Counted from the stretch's first letter, positions 8,440-18,790 are shown. The stretch: DNA of 64,000 nucleotides from Flavobacterium hibernum (GCF_000832125.1 NZ_JPRK01000011.1:310001-374000); one strand, 5' to 3'. Notes: generated by a model from the sequence alone, not told the origin. A program made the numbers and translations.

Positions 8440-10728
8440 ATGCAAAAAAGTTTTATTCTTCTTTTATTATTCTGTTATTCCTTCGGAAACGCACAAAATA
8501 CGACAATAATTCCTGCGCCAAATTCATTCAAAACTACAGGAGACAGTATTCACTTGACCGGACAGATTAAAGTGTCTTTCGAAAAAAATAAATTCAGTGC
8601 AAGAGAACTCAAAACTGCTCAAATTTTCGAATCGGCCATAAACACAAATACATCAAGTAAAAAAAGCAATATCGAAATTTTGTTTATTACTAAAAACCCG
8701 GCTGAATCTTTAAAAAAAGAAGCTTACAAAATCAACATAACTCCAAAAAAAATCACCGTTACCGGAAGTGAAGAAGGATTATTTTATGCTGTTCAGAGTT
8801 TATTACAACTTTTACCAAATAAGCCAAAAAATCAGGAAATAAAATTGCCTTGCGTAACCATAGAAGATGAGCCTAGATACAATTATCGCGGACTTCACCT
8901 CGATGTTTGCCGACATTTTTTCTCAGTCGATGTTATAAAAGATTTTATCGCACAAATGTCTAGCTATAAGCTAAATAACTTTCATTGGCATTTAACGGAC
9001 GATCAAGGATGGAGAATTGAGATAAAAAAATATCCAAAACTAACCGAAGTGGGTTCTAAAAGAGCACAAACTTTAGTTGGAAATAAATTCGAAAGATTTC
9101 CGTATTTTTTTGACGGAAATCCATACGGAGGATTTTACACTCAGGAAGAAATCAAAGACGTTGTCAAATTTGCCGAAGACCATTATGTAAATATTATTCC
9201 GGAAATCGAAATGCCGGGTCACGCAACTGCTGCCGTTACCGCTTATCCTAATTTATCTTGTTTTCCTGATCGATCGTATAAAGTTGTAGAATCGTGGGGT
9301 GTTTTTGAAGATATTTTTTGCGCAGGAAAAGAAGAAACTTTTACTTTTCTTGAAGATGTATTGACCGAAGTTATGGCTTTATTCCCTAGTAAGTACATTC
9401 ACATTGGTGGAGATGAATGCCCAAAAACCAGATGGAAAGAATGCCCAAATTGTCAAAAACGAATTAAGGATTTGGGTTTAAAAAATGAACATGAATTACA
9501 AAGTTACTTAACAACCAGAATTGAGAAATTCCTGAATACAAACGGACGACAAATTTTAGGTTGGGATGAAATGCTTGAAGGGGGACTTGCACCAAACGCA
9601 GCTGTAATGTCTTGGAGAGGAGAGTCTGGAGGAATTAGCGCAGCAAAACAAAAACATTTTGTGATTATGAATCCGGAACAAGTACTTTATCTAGATTACA
9701 ACCAAGGATATTCTCCACAAGAACCTTTAACAATTGGAAGATTAACTACTGTAGAAAAAATATACAACTACAACCCAACTCCTGTAGATAGCTTAACTGT
9801 CGAAGAACAAAAATACATTATGGGTGTTCAGTCGAATCTTTGGTCAGAATATTTAACAAGTCCCGCCAAACTAAATTATATGATTTATCCGCGTGTATTT
9901 GCTTTAGCCGAAATTGCCTGGACAGAACCTAAAAATAAAAACTACAACAGTTTTATTCTAAACCAAATTCCATATCATTTAGAAAAATTAGAAGCACAAA
10001 AAAGACTGTATAAAGTCCCGAGTCCTGTTGGCGCAGAAGAAACGGCATTAATTGCATCAAAATATATTTTAGATTTAAAACCAACAATCAAAAACGGACA
10101 AATCTTTTATACGATTGACGGATATAATCCAGACGAAACTGCTGAACTTTATACAAAACCTGTAACAGTAAATATTCCAAAAGGAGAATTTAGAATCATT
10201 AAAACAGTTCAAATAAGCCCAAGTGGCAGAAGAAGTTCAATTAATAAAATAATCGTTAAAAATCCTGATCTAAAATCGGCACTAGCCATAAAACCATCTA
10301 AAAAAGGTTTAAAATTTAATTATTATACAGGAACATTTCAGCAGGTACAAGATTTAGATTTTGCAAAACCTGTTACTTCAGGAATTTTTGAAGGCGCAAT
10401 AAGCAGCGAAAAATGGAAAACGAAATTAGAGCGCTATATCGGCTTAAAATTTGACGGATACATCTTTATTCCAGAAACTGCAAACTATACTTTTTCGACG
10501 CTGTCAGATGATGGATCGAAGCTTTTTATCGATAATGAATTAATTGTCGACAACGATGGCATTCATTGGTTAAATGAAGCATATGGAGCTGTAAAACTTG
10601 AAAAAGGATTTCACAAATTCAATATTAGCTATTTTGATCAGGTTGGAGGAACTACTTTAAATTGTTTCATTCAACAGGAAGGAAAAGAAAAGCAGGAAAT
10701 TAGTGCTTCGCAATTATACTATGAATAG
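8440..10728 (+). CDS. GH20 beta-N-acetylhexosaminidase with C-terminal PA14 domain
   Basis: A 762-residue secreted enzyme that removes terminal N-acetylhexosamine from glycans. A signal peptide ends near G-N-A-Q (residues 16-19). Next come a GH20b domain (about 20-140) and the catalytic barrel (about 145-500) with the hallmark H-I-G-G-D-E at 321-326, giving the catalytic pair Asp325-Glu326. Then follow a small beta-sandwich of the chitobiase C-terminal type (about 545-610) and a PA14 carbohydrate-binding-like domain (about 625-755). There is no lipobox and no type IX sorting domain, so a periplasmic location is likely. It is divergent from the DeoR-type gene; with the susD remnant it suggests an amino-sugar-containing glycan as food source. 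Confidence 0.94.
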   Translation: MQKSFILLLLFCYSFGNAQNTTIIPAPNSFKTTGDSIHLTGQIKVSFEKNKFSARELKTAQIFESAINTNTSSKKSNIEILFITKNPAESLKKEAYKINITPKKITVTGSEEGLFYAVQSLLQLLPNKPKNQEIKLPCVTIEDEPRYNYRGLHLDVCRHFFSVDVIKDFIAQMSSYKLNNFHWHLTDDQGWRIEIKKYPKLTEVGSKRAQTLVGNKFERFPYFFDGNPYGGFYTQEEIKDVVKFAEDHYVNIIPEIEMPGHATAAVTAYPNLSCFPDRSYKVVESWGVFEDIFCAGKEETFTFLEDVLTEVMALFPSKYIHIGGDECPKTRWKECPNCQKRIKDLGLKNEHELQSYLTTRIEKFLNTNGRQILGWDEMLEGGLAPNAAVMSWRGESGGISAAKQKHFVIMNPEQVLYLDYNQGYSPQEPLTIGRLTTVEKIYNYNPTPVDSLTVEEQKYIMGVQSNLWSEYLTSPAKLNYMIYPRVFALAEIAWTEPKNKNYNSFILNQIPYHLEKLEAQKRLYKVPSPVGAEETALIASKYILDLKPTIKNGQIFYTIDGYNPDETAELYTKPVTVNIPKGEFRIIKTVQISPSGRRSSINKIIVKNPDLKSALAIKPSKKGLKFNYYTGTFQQVQDLDFAKPVTSGIFEGAISSEKWKTKLERYIGLKFDGYIFIPETANYTFSTLSDDGSKLFIDNELIVDNDGIHWLNEAYGAVKLEKGFHKFNISYFDQVGGTTLNCFIQQEGKEKQEISASQLYYE

Positions 10729-10734
10729 AAAAGC

Positions 10735-10767
10735 AAAAAACGCATTCAAATTAATGAATGCGTTTTT
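10735..10767. terminator. Bidirectional intrinsic terminator between GH20 and sdhB
   Basis: The stem cgcattca/tgaatgcg (10741-10748 and 10755-10762) is flanked by an A-run on the left and a T-run on the right, so it can stop both convergent transcripts. Confidence 0.85.
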
Positions 10768-10789
10768 CTATTTAACTAAATGTATTTTA

Positions 10790-11536
10790 TTATCCTTTTA
10801 AACTTGCAGATAAATACTCACGGTTCATACGTGCAATATTTTCAAGAGAAATTCCTTTAGGACATTCAACTTCACAAGCTCCAGTGTTAGTACAGTTACC
10901 AAAACCTTCAAGATCCATATGGTGTACCATGTTTAAAACACGATCAACTGCTTCTACCTTACCTTGTGGCAATAAAGCATATTGAGATACTTTTGCAGCA
11001 ACAAATAACATTGCCGATGAGTTTTTACAAGTTGCAACACAAGCTCCACAACCAATACAAGCAGCAGCATCAAATGATTTATCTGCATCGTGTTTGTTAA
11101 TCGGAATTGTATTTGCATCAATTGTATTTCCTGAAGTATTTACAGAGATAAATCCTCCTGCATGCTGAATTCTGTCAAAAGAACTTCTGTCTACAACTAA
11201 ATCTTTAATTACTGGGAAAGCTTTTGCTCTAAATGGCTCAATAAAAATTGTATCACCATCTTTAAACATACGCATGTGTAACTGACAAGTAGTTACTCCT
11301 CTGTCTGGCCCGTGTGCTTCTCCATTGATAAATAATGAACACATTCCGCAAATTCCTTCACGACAATCGTGGTCAAAAGCAACTGGTTCTTCTCCTTTGT
11401 TGATTAATTGTTCGTTAAGAACATCAAGCATTTCAAGGAAAGACATATCTGGTTCGATTCCGTCGATTGGGTAATCAACAATTCCCCCTTTATCTTGGGC
11501 GTTTTTTTGACGCCATATTTTTAATGTAAGTTTCAT
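10790..11536 (-). CDS. sdhB: Succinate dehydrogenase / fumarate reductase iron-sulfur subunit
   Basis: A 248-residue electron-transfer subunit that links the flavoprotein to the membrane cytochrome b. The N-terminal 2Fe-2S domain has C-R-E-G-I-C-G-M-C followed by a later cysteine (C-Q-L-H). The C-terminal ferredoxin domain has C-I-G-C-G-A-C-x3-C and a second cluster with C-x5-C-x3-C-P near residues 219-229. It is the last gene of the sdhC-sdhA-sdhB unit, 95 bases after sdhA. The spacer between them (11537-11631) is made of repeated aaagtc-like words. In Bacteroidota this complex works with menaquinone, as succinate dehydrogenase aerobically or fumarate reductase in some anaerobes; direction cannot be read from sequence. 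Confidence 0.96.
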   Translation of the reverse strand: MKLTLKIWRQKNAQDKGGIVDYPIDGIEPDMSFLEMLDVLNEQLINKGEEPVAFDHDCREGICGMCSLFINGEAHGPDRGVTTCQLHMRMFKDGDTIFIEPFRAKAFPVIKDLVVDRSSFDRIQHAGGFISVNTSGNTIDANTIPINKHDADKSFDAAACIGCGACVATCKNSSAMLFVAAKVSQYALLPQGKVEAVDRVLNMVHHMDLEGFGNCTNTGACEVECPKGISLENIARMNREYLSASLKG

Positions 11537-11631
11537 ACCGTTTTAGTTTGAAAGTCATAAAGTCAAAAGTCGAAAGTCACTTGACACATTTGCCTTTTGG
11601 ACTTTAAGACTTTGGGCTTTCGACCAAATTC

Positions 11632-13632
11632 TTATTTGTAGCTTCTTTGAACTAATTTAATGTTTTCGTAAACCAGAGGTTCTTTGTGTAATACTGCATC
11701 ACTTGGTTTTCCTTTGTATTCCCAAGCTGCAACATATGCAAAGTTTTCATCGTCACGAAGTGCTTCTCCTTCTTCTGTTTGGTATTCTTCACGGAAGTGA
11801 CCTCCACAAGACTCATTACGGTGTAATGCATCTTTTGCGAATAATTCTCCTAACTCTAAGAAATCGGCAACACGTGTCGCTTTCTCTAATTCCTGATTAA
11901 ATTCGTTAGCGCTTCCTGGCACTTTTACATCTTTATAAAACTCCTCACGTAAAGCAGCAATTTCTTCGATAGCCTCAGTTAAACCTTTAGCATTACGAGC
12001 CATACCTACTTTATCCCACATGATTTTTCCTAATTTCTTATGGAAATAATCTACAGAATGAGTTCCTTTATTATTGATAAATCTATCGATTTGATCTTTT
12101 ACTTCTTTTTCTGCTGCTACGAATTCTGGTAAATCTGTAGAAATTTCACCCATTTTAATATCTGGAGCTAAATAATCTCCAATAGTATAAGGTAATACGA
12201 AATATCCATCAGCTAAACCTTGCATTAAAGCAGAAGCTCCAAGTCTGTTTGCTCCGTGATCAGAAAAGTTAGATTCTCCAATTGAGAAACATCCTGGAAT
12301 TGTAGTCATTAAGTTATAATCAACCCAAGTTCCACCCATTGTGTAGTGAACCGCTGGGTAAATCATCATTGGCGTAGTATAAGGATCTTCGTCGACGATT
12401 TTGTAATACATTTGGAATAAGTTTCCGTATTTACTTTTTACGATTGCAGCTCCTAATTTAGTTACCAAAGCAGCATCTTTATCATCTAAACCTTTTACAT
12501 AAGCATCTTCAGTTCCGTAACGTTTGATTGCTGCAGCAAAATCTAAGTAAACAGCTTCTCCAGTTTTGTTAACACCAAAACCAGCATCACATCTTTCTTT
12601 TGCAGCACGAGACGCCACGTCACGAGGTACTAAGTTACCAAAAGCAGGATATCTTCTTTCTAAGAAATAATCTCTCTCAGCTTCAGATAAATCAGTTGCT
12701 TTTTTCTTTCCTTCACGAATTGCTTTTGCATCTTCTTGTTTTGCAGGAACCCAAATACGACCGTCATTACGTAACGATTCAGACATCAAAGTCAATTTTG
12801 ACTGGTGATCTCCTGAAACGGGAATACAAGTTGGGTGAATTTGTGTGTAACAAGGATTTGCAAAAAATGCTCCTTTTTTATGTATTTTCCAAGCTGCTGT
12901 TGCGTTACTTCCCATAGCATTTGTTGAAAGAAAAAATACGTTTCCATATCCTCCAGATCCAACTACTACCGCGTGAGCAGAATGTCTTTCTATTTCTCCA
13001 GTAACAAGGTTACGAGCGATAATACCTCTTGCTTTACCATTCACGATTACAATGTCTAACATTTCGTGACGGTTGTACATTTTTACTTTTCCACGACCAA
13101 TCTGACGGTTCATTGCAGAATAAGCTCCTAACAATAATTGTTGTCCAGTTTGTCCTTGCGCATAAAAAGTACGAGAAACCAAAGTTCCTCCAAAAGAACG
13201 GTTATCTAATAATCCACCATATTCACGAGCCAATGGCACCCCTTGAGCCACACATTGGTCAATAATATTAGCCGAAACTTCAGCCAAACGGTGAACGTTT
13301 GCCTCACGTGCACGGTAGTCACCTCCTTTTACAGTATCATAAAATAATCTGTAAACTGAGTCACCGTCACCTTTATAATTTTTTGCTGCATTGATACCAC
13401 CTTGTGCTGCAATAGAGTGCGCACGACGAGGTGAATCTTGAAAACAGAATGCTTTTACGTTATATCCCTGCTCTGCCAAAGTAGCCGCAGCTGAACCTCC
13501 AGCCAAACCTGTACCAACAATGATAATATCTAAATTACGTTTGTTTGCAGGGTTTACTAAATTAATATGATCTTTATAATCTGTCCATTTGTCCGATATT
13601 GGGCCGTGTGGAATTTTTGAATCTAATGCCAT
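11632..13632 (-). CDS. sdhA: Succinate dehydrogenase / fumarate reductase flavoprotein subunit
   Basis: A 666-residue FAD-binding catalytic subunit that oxidises succinate to fumarate. The Rossmann dinucleotide motif is in [11 protein letters not shown] (about residues 37-47). [12 protein letters not shown] near residue 72 carries the histidine expected to hold FAD covalently. The substrate region has H-Y-T-M-G-G-T-W and the C-terminal domain [10 protein letters not shown]. It lies 11 bases downstream of sdhC and clearly shares its transcript. The length is typical for the Bacteroidota/epsilon-type enzymes, which are longer than the enterobacterial subunit. Confidence 0.97.
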   Translation of the reverse strand: MALDSKIPHGPISDKWTDYKDHINLVNPANKRNLDIIIVGTGLAGGSAAATLAEQGYNVKAFCFQDSPRRAHSIAAQGGINAAKNYKGDGDSVYRLFYDTVKGGDYRAREANVHRLAEVSANIIDQCVAQGVPLAREYGGLLDNRSFGGTLVSRTFYAQGQTGQQLLLGAYSAMNRQIGRGKVKMYNRHEMLDIVIVNGKARGIIARNLVTGEIERHSAHAVVVGSGGYGNVFFLSTNAMGSNATAAWKIHKKGAFFANPCYTQIHPTCIPVSGDHQSKLTLMSESLRNDGRIWVPAKQEDAKAIREGKKKATDLSEAERDYFLERRYPAFGNLVPRDVASRAAKERCDAGFGVNKTGEAVYLDFAAAIKRYGTEDAYVKGLDDKDAALVTKLGAAIVKSKYGNLFQMYYKIVDEDPYTTPMMIYPAVHYTMGGTWVDYNLMTTIPGCFSIGESNFSDHGANRLGASALMQGLADGYFVLPYTIGDYLAPDIKMGEISTDLPEFVAAEKEVKDQIDRFINNKGTHSVDYFHKKLGKIMWDKVGMARNAKGLTEAIEEIAALREEFYKDVKVPGSANEFNQELEKATRVADFLELGELFAKDALHRNESCGGHFREEYQTEEGEALRDDENFAYVAAWEYKGKPSDAVLHKEPLVYENIKLVQRSYK

Positions 13633-13643
13633 TATAATTTATA

Positions 13644-14309
13644 TTAATTATTGAAATGATGAAATAATGCGATTATGACGAAAAGCGCTGGTACTACTAC
13701 CGCAAATCCATAACCGATTTTACTTAAAAATCTAGAATATTTATTGTTCATTCCTACTGATTGAAGAGAAGAACTGAATCCGTGCCAAAGGTGAAACCCT
13801 AATAACACAAATGAAATGCAATAAATACCTGTACGAATTGGATCATGAAACTTGTGAACTAACTCTCCATAATATCTTGTAGCATCTGGAGCTGTACCTG
13901 CAATATATTTATAGGTAACTTCAGGAAACCAAAAATCATAGAAATGCAATCCTAAGAAAGCCAAAATAACCAACCCAGAAATAATCATATTTCTTGAGCT
14001 CCAAGAAGCATTTGCTGCTCCATTGTATTTTGCATAAGCAATTGGTCTTGCAGCGCTGTTTTGTGCAGTCAATACAAATCCCATAACGAAATGAAAGATT
14101 ACTCCGATTGCCAAAACTGGTTGCATTACATATTGAATCAGCGGATTGTATCCCATAAAGTGAGATGCTTCGTTAAAAACATTTTCACTAATAATAGAAA
14201 TAAAATTTAAGGAAACATGCAGCGCTAAAAACGTGATTAAGAATATTCCCGAAAGAGCCATAGCCACTTTCTTTAAGATGGAAGCATTCAATAGTGCAGA
14301 TTGTGCCAT
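13644..14309 (-). CDS. sdhC: Succinate dehydrogenase cytochrome b subunit
   Basis: A 221-residue inner-membrane subunit with about five transmembrane helices, of the single-polypeptide, di-heme cytochrome b type found in Bacteroidota. Histidines suited to heme binding lie in the helices (L-A-L-H-V-S-L near residue 26, V-I-F-H-F-V-M near 73, F-L-G-L-H-F-Y near 122, F-H-L-W-H-G near 172). It anchors SdhAB and passes electrons to menaquinone. It is the first gene of the operon, with a good promoter about 35 bases upstream of the start. Confidence 0.93.
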   Translation of the reverse strand: MAQSALLNASILKKVAMALSGIFLITFLALHVSLNFISIISENVFNEASHFMGYNPLIQYVMQPVLAIGVIFHFVMGFVLTAQNSAARPIAYAKYNGAANASWSSRNMIISGLVILAFLGLHFYDFWFPEVTYKYIAGTAPDATRYYGELVHKFHDPIRTGIYCISFVLLGFHLWHGFSSSLQSVGMNNKYSRFLSKIGYGFAVVVPALFVIIALFHHFNN

Positions 14310-14342
14310 AATTGTTTAAGTAGTTTGTTTTAAAAAATTATA

Positions 14343-14373
14343 CAAAAATAAAGCAATTAGACATGAACTACAA
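14343..14373 (-). promoter_or_regulatory. Probable promoter of the sdhCAB operon
   Basis: On the minus strand TTG (14371-14373), a 20-base spacer and TATTTTTG (14343-14350) match the Bacteroidota consensus TTG-N19-TAnnTTTG. The expected start of transcription is about 30 bases upstream of sdhC. Confidence 0.7.
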
Positions 14374-14630
14374 CCATTTCGTTGTTATTTATAATGATTT
14401 TAAAGAGCTTTCATCGATAATTCTACAAATTATTTAAAAACAATAAAATAGGTTTTATTATAAAGTCATTTTAACAAAATCTTGGTTTTAATATAATTAC
14501 CAAATTGTTATTTTTTAATGCTTTTTGACTTCTTTTCCTCAAAAATAAAGTCATGATGAATTTTAATGAGCCAAAACAAGTGAATTTTGATAGCATAATT
14601 TTACCTTTATCGGCTTCAAAAAAAATGAGA

Positions 14631-15992
14631 ATGAAAACAGGAATTGATGCTATTTCTTTTGATGTAGCCAACATACATTTACCCATAAAAACTTTGGCAA
14701 TTGCCAGAAATATTGAACCCGAAAAACTAGAAAAAGGGCTCGGATTAATTAAAATGACTTTGCCAGATGTACATCAGGATGCCGTTGTTTTTGGAGCTAA
14801 TGCTTTGACTAAACTTATTCTTGATAACAAAATAAACTTAAGTGATATTAGCCGAATTTATGTTGGTACTGAAAGCGGAATCGACAGCTCTAAACCTATC
14901 AGTTCGTTCTTAATTAGTTTAATGGAACAAAAATTTGGCGAAGATTCTCTTGCAGAATGCGATGTTGTCGATTTTACATTTGCCTGCATTGGCGGTGTAG
15001 ACGCGTTACAAAACTGTATTGACTTTGTAAAATTAAATCCGACAAAAAAAGCAATTGTTGTTACTACGGATTTCGCAAAATATGATTTAAACTCTACAGG
15101 AGAATACACTCAAGGCGCTGGAGCTCTTGCAATGCTTGTAACTTCAAATCCAAGAATTATTGCTTTTGATGAAAATTGGGCAACATCTACAAAAGGTGTT
15201 TTTGACTTCTTTAAACCTTACAGAACTATCTCAAAAGAAGCGATTACACAAAATGAAAGCAACGATCCTTGGTTTGACAATTTAGAAGCCGAAATTGAAA
15301 TTCATAAAGACCAACCGGTTTTTGATGGTCAATATTCGAATCAATGTTATATGGATCGTACGCGAAATGCATATTTCTCATTCAAGAAATTAAAAAACAC
15401 AACTGAAACTTTATACAATTCCTGGAACAGCATTATCATGCACTTGCCGTATTCTTTTCAGGGACGAAGAATGTTATCTGAAATTTACGCTTTAGATCAC
15501 GCCGATAAAATCGTTTCAGATAATATTGAACCGGCAGATTATCAAACTAAAATTAAAGAAGTTGGAAAATCTGATGAGTATAGAACGTTTGTAACCGAGA
15601 AATTACAACCGGCAGAATTGGCTTCATCGTTAATAGGAAATCTTTATACAGGCTCTATTTTCATGGGATTATTATCGACTTTGGCACATTATTACGATAC
15701 AAAGCAAGAAGTTGCAGGAACTCAATTTGGATTCCTTGCTTATGGAAGCGGATCGAAATCGAAAGTTTTTGAAGGAACGATTCAACCGGAATGGCAATCG
15801 GCATTAGAAAAAACTAAACTTTTTGAGAATTTGAAAGAAAGCACAGAAATTGGTTTTGAAACTTATGAAAGTCTTCATAAAAAAGAACAAAAGCAGAGCG
15901 TTCGAACTCCTAAAAACGAATGGATTTTAGATCGAATTGAAAAAGAAATTCCTAATTTAATTGGCGCGCGCTATTACAAATGGATCGATTAA
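14631..15992 (+). CDS. mvaS: Hydroxymethylglutaryl-CoA synthase
   Basis: A thiolase-fold enzyme that condenses acetyl-CoA with acetoacetyl-CoA to HMG-CoA, the entry to the mevalonate route of isoprenoid synthesis. The catalytic cysteine lies in F-A-C-I-G-G (residue 119 from the start chosen here), with a catalytic-glutamate region further upstream and H-L-P-Y-S-F-Q-G near residue 269 holding the conserved histidine. The frame is open from an ATG at 14553, but homology to the family begins at M-K-T-G-I-D-A, so I prefer the ATG at 14631 after an A-rich stretch; the longer form would add 26 residues. The gene stands alone and ends in a strong terminator. Confidence 0.88.
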   Translation: MKTGIDAISFDVANIHLPIKTLAIARNIEPEKLEKGLGLIKMTLPDVHQDAVVFGANALTKLILDNKINLSDISRIYVGTESGIDSSKPISSFLISLMEQKFGEDSLAECDVVDFTFACIGGVDALQNCIDFVKLNPTKKAIVVTTDFAKYDLNSTGEYTQGAGALAMLVTSNPRIIAFDENWATSTKGVFDFFKPYRTISKEAITQNESNDPWFDNLEAEIEIHKDQPVFDGQYSNQCYMDRTRNAYFSFKKLKNTTETLYNSWNSIIMHLPYSFQGRRMLSEIYALDHADKIVSDNIEPADYQTKIKEVGKSDEYRTFVTEKLQPAELASSLIGNLYTGSIFMGLLSTLAHYYDTKQEVAGTQFGFLAYGSGSKSKVFEGTIQPEWQSALEKTKLFENLKESTEIGFETYESLHKKEQKQSVRTPKNEWILDRIEKEIPNLIGARYYKWID

Positions 15993-16023
15993 TAAAATTC
16001 TAGTTTTGAAATTTGACTAAAAT

Positions 16024-16060
16024 AAAAAAAACCGAAGCAAAAATTGCTTCGGTTTTTTTT
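16024..16060. terminator. Intrinsic terminator after the HMG-CoA synthase gene
   Basis: The stem aaaaccgaagcaa/ttgcttcggtttt has a 3-base loop, an A-run before it and eight T after it. It can serve both strands, so it may also end the convergent gene at 16145. Confidence 0.88.
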
Positions 16061-16144
16061 ATATGATATAGCTTCTCACATTATTAATCTGCACTAAGTT
16101 ATTTGTAGACGTGTGCAATGAAATTGCAGATTTTAAGCATAAAA

Positions 16145-17224
16145 CTACAACGACTCAATAGTCATTATTGAGTGACCATTCGCTCCATAATATAGAGCCG
16201 GCCTCATACTAGCCCCACCAGTCGCAGCATTTATAGTTTTAAAATTAACTATATCTCCAGCTTTTAAAAGTACAACCCCAGAAACAAATACAGATTGATC
16301 ATTTGAAGAAACTGTTAACGAAATAAATGGCATAGTAGACTTACCCGCTTGTCCATTAACATTATTAAAAACTGCAGCTACACGCCAGTTGTCTCCAGCA
16401 GAAGCTGTATATCCATTACTTATAGCACTCACTGTTCCTAAAGCATACATATTAAGGGAAATTCGATACTTTCCATCTCTTGCAACTGTATATGAATTTG
16501 TTGCTGTATTCCATCCATAAGCTGCCCCATAAAGCGCCTTAGCATCATCAAAAACAACATTTGAAAAGAAATCAATCAATTGCCAATCTGTTCCTGTAGT
16601 ATTTTGAAATGGCTTTGCACCACCTGCTGAAACCGCAACTGTTTGCATTTGAATTGCCGCAGCTTGCCAAATACCATTACCATTGGCATCAGAAGTTAAA
16701 ACTTTACCTGAACCAGCTCCTGTTGGGAGTTTTAATCCTGTACCGATTCCATTTGTTCCGCTAATTTCCAGATTGTTCGACGGAGTAGCTGTCCCAATAC
16801 CAATTTTTCCAGCTGCCGTAATACGCATCCTTTCTACATTATTAGTTTTAATTGGCAAATCAAAAGCATCATTTGTACCTAATGTTTGCAATACACCATT
16901 TGTATTCCCTCCTAAAAACCACATAGGCAGTGAACTTGGCAAAAATGTCTTTAAAACACCTCCTGCATCTAATACCACAAGCTTATCTGTAGGCGCACCT
17001 GCAATTAATCCATTTATTGCCAAAGTATTACTTCCTGAAGTTGCTAAAACACTAGCTTTTGTTAAGTCTCCCCCAAGTTGTAAATATCCATTATTCGGAG
17101 TTAAACCGTTATTTGCATTAGGATGTATAGTTACTCGTTCTCCATATGGAGTAACTACGGTTTTGGTTTGTGCACCAATAAAGCTACTTTGTAGCACTAT
17201 TAAAATGTAAATAATCTTTTTCAT
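16145..17224 (-). CDS. Secreted protein with tail-fibre-like repeat and C-terminal jelly-roll-like region, unknown function
   Basis: A 359-residue protein starting at M-K-K-I-I-Y with a signal peptide ending near G-A-Q (residues 17-19); the frame is open to 17293 but the signal peptide decides the start. The first third repeats short G/N/L-rich segments, the middle has R-M-R-I-T-A-A-G-K-I-G-I-G-T-A-T-P, a motif common in phage-tail-like and adhesin-like proteins. The last 150 residues look like a C1q/TNF-type beta sandwich (F-F-S-N-V-V-F then a Y-R-I-S-L-N strand). I do not recognise a named family. It is a tandem paralogue of the broken gene at 17601-18670. A cell-surface or extracellular structural role is a guess. 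Confidence 0.75.
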   Translation of the reverse strand: MKKIIYILIVLQSSFIGAQTKTVVTPYGERVTIHPNANNGLTPNNGYLQLGGDLTKASVLATSGSNTLAINGLIAGAPTDKLVVLDAGGVLKTFLPSSLPMWFLGGNTNGVLQTLGTNDAFDLPIKTNNVERMRITAAGKIGIGTATPSNNLEISGTNGIGTGLKLPTGAGSGKVLTSDANGNGIWQAAAIQMQTVAVSAGGAKPFQNTTGTDWQLIDFFSNVVFDDAKALYGAAYGWNTATNSYTVARDGKYRISLNMYALGTVSAISNGYTASAGDNWRVAAVFNNVNGQAGKSTMPFISLTVSSNDQSVFVSGVVLLKAGDIVNFKTINAATGGASMRPALYYGANGHSIMTIESL

Positions 17225-17600
17225 TATATTTAATTGTTTTCTATAAAATTCTTTTTTGTTCAATGCCTTTTTAAATAGATTAAAAAACTGCACAATGTTT
17301 TACTATTGGCTCTTTATTTTTAAATTATAAATCTTTTAATATGATCTTACATTTTGTTTCTTCAAACAAATTAGCATACACAATACAAACTGACTTTTCA
17401 CTTTACAAGAAAGCAGCTTCAGAAACATGCATATATTTATTATTACAAAATGCATTCTAATCATATTTCATACTAACTACAACCCAAAAATAAATTCTTA
17501 CCACATTTCAGTTTTTTTTCATTTTCCTTTAATTATTGAGTCAAAGTCGATATTTCAGAAGTTATAAACCTTGCACCTTCTTAAATATCTATAAATCAGA
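17225..17600. other. Gene-free spacer between tandem paralogues
   Basis: This 376-base AT-rich stretch shows no convincing coding frame on either strand. I see no clear TTG/TAnnTTTG promoter for the intact gene and no copy of the GAGAC dyad that precedes the broken paralogue. The end near 17520 contains a T-run, and no strong hairpin is seen. Confidence 0.6.
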
Positions 17601-18670
17601 TTATAATGATTCAATAGTTATTATTGAGTGACCAGGCCCCGCATAAAATATAGCTGGTCTGGTAGTACTTGAATTATTAACAGTCTTAAAACTAAGCACA
17701 TCTCCTGCTTTTAAATTCGCAACTCCAGAAACAAATACTGATTGATCATTTGCCCCAACTATTACCGAAATAAATGGCATAGAAATAACACTAGACTGTG
17801 TATTATTATTATTAAGAATTGCAGCTACACGCCAATCGTCTCCAGCAGTAGCTGTTAATCCGTTACTTATAGCACTCACAGTTCCTAAAGCATACATATT
17901 AATTAAAAGGCGATAACTCCCGGATCTTGCAACTTTATATGAACTTGTTGCCGTATCCCATCCAAAAGATGATCCATAAATTGTTTTAGCACCATCAGTA
18001 TCAACTACCGAAAAGAAATCAATCAATTTCCAATCTGTTTTTGTAGTATTTTGAAATGCTCTTGCAGCACCAATCGAGGTGACAGTCAATTGCAATTGAA
18101 TTGCCGAACTTTGCCAGTAAGCATTACCACTAGCATCAGCAGTTAACATTTTTCCTGAACTGGCTCCTGTTGGAAGCTTTAATCCTGAACCTGTTCCATT
18201 TGCCCCATTAACTTCAAGGTTGTTAGCAGGAGCACTTGTTCCCATACCAACTTTTCCACCTGACGTAATGCGCATCCATTCAGCATTTTTAGTTTGAAAC
18301 GGTAAATCAAAAGCATTATTTGTACCTAATGTTTGCAATACCCCATTTTTATTTCCTCCCAAAGACCACATAGATAATGAACTTGACGGCAACATATTTA
18401 AGACTCCTCCTGGATTTACCATCATCAAATTATCTGTAACAGCCCCCCCAGCAATCCACTTATTGCCAAAGTGTTAACATCAGACGTTTTAATAGTAGTA
18501 GGTTTTGTTAAACTTCCCCCAAGTTGTACAAACCCGTTGTTGAGAGTTAAACCATTATTAGCATAAGGATTTATAGTTACTCGTTCACCATTTGGAGTAA
18601 CTACCGTTTTGGTTTGCGCCATCATAATTCCACTTTGAATTACTAACAGCAAGAATGTAATTTTTCTCAT
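17601..18670 (-). pseudogene. Frameshifted paralogue of the secreted tail-fibre-like protein
   Basis: Two frames, 18425-18670 (start M-R-K-I-T-F with a signal peptide) and 17601-18428, together align along the whole intact neighbour. The break is at a run of seven G (C on the plus strand, 18443-18449). With eight G the frame reads S-G-L-L-G-G-A-V-T-D-N-L, exactly parallel to N-G-L-I-A-G-A-P-T-D-K-L in the intact copy. As given, translation stops about 20 bases after the run. Both halves keep coding quality, and I see no second lesion, so this is either a recent slip, a phase-variable gene or a base-calling error. The C-terminal jelly-roll-like region ends in H-S-I-I-T-I-E-S-L, like its neighbour. 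Confidence 0.85.
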
Positions 18671-18760
18671 TTTTGATTCTTTTTCTTGATGTATTTTATT
18701 ATCCAGTTTCTTAAGCACCTTTAAATGAATCGTATTATTCGTTTCTTTTTTAGAACATTT

Positions 18761-18790
18761 AAAAGTTAATTTGTCTCATATACGAGACAA
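18761..18790 (-). promoter_or_regulatory. Promoter with a dyad operator in its spacer
   Basis: On the minus strand TTG (18788-18790), exactly 19 bases, and TAACTTTT (18761-18768) match TTG-N19-TAnnTTTG in all but the last base. The near-perfect 20-base palindrome TTGTCTCGTATATGAGACAA (18771-18790) fills the spacer and includes the TTG. This is the classical position for a repressor site. The predicted transcript would have an 85-base leader before the start at 18670. Confidence 0.6.

Noticed and set aside
12600..13265. Open frames on the plus strand opposite sdhA
   Set aside because: They lie antisense to a strongly conserved gene and have no recognisable motifs or start signals.
14553..14630. 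Longer N-terminus of HMG-CoA synthase
   Set aside because: The family sequence begins at the internal methionine; the 26 extra residues look non-conserved. Not fully excluded.
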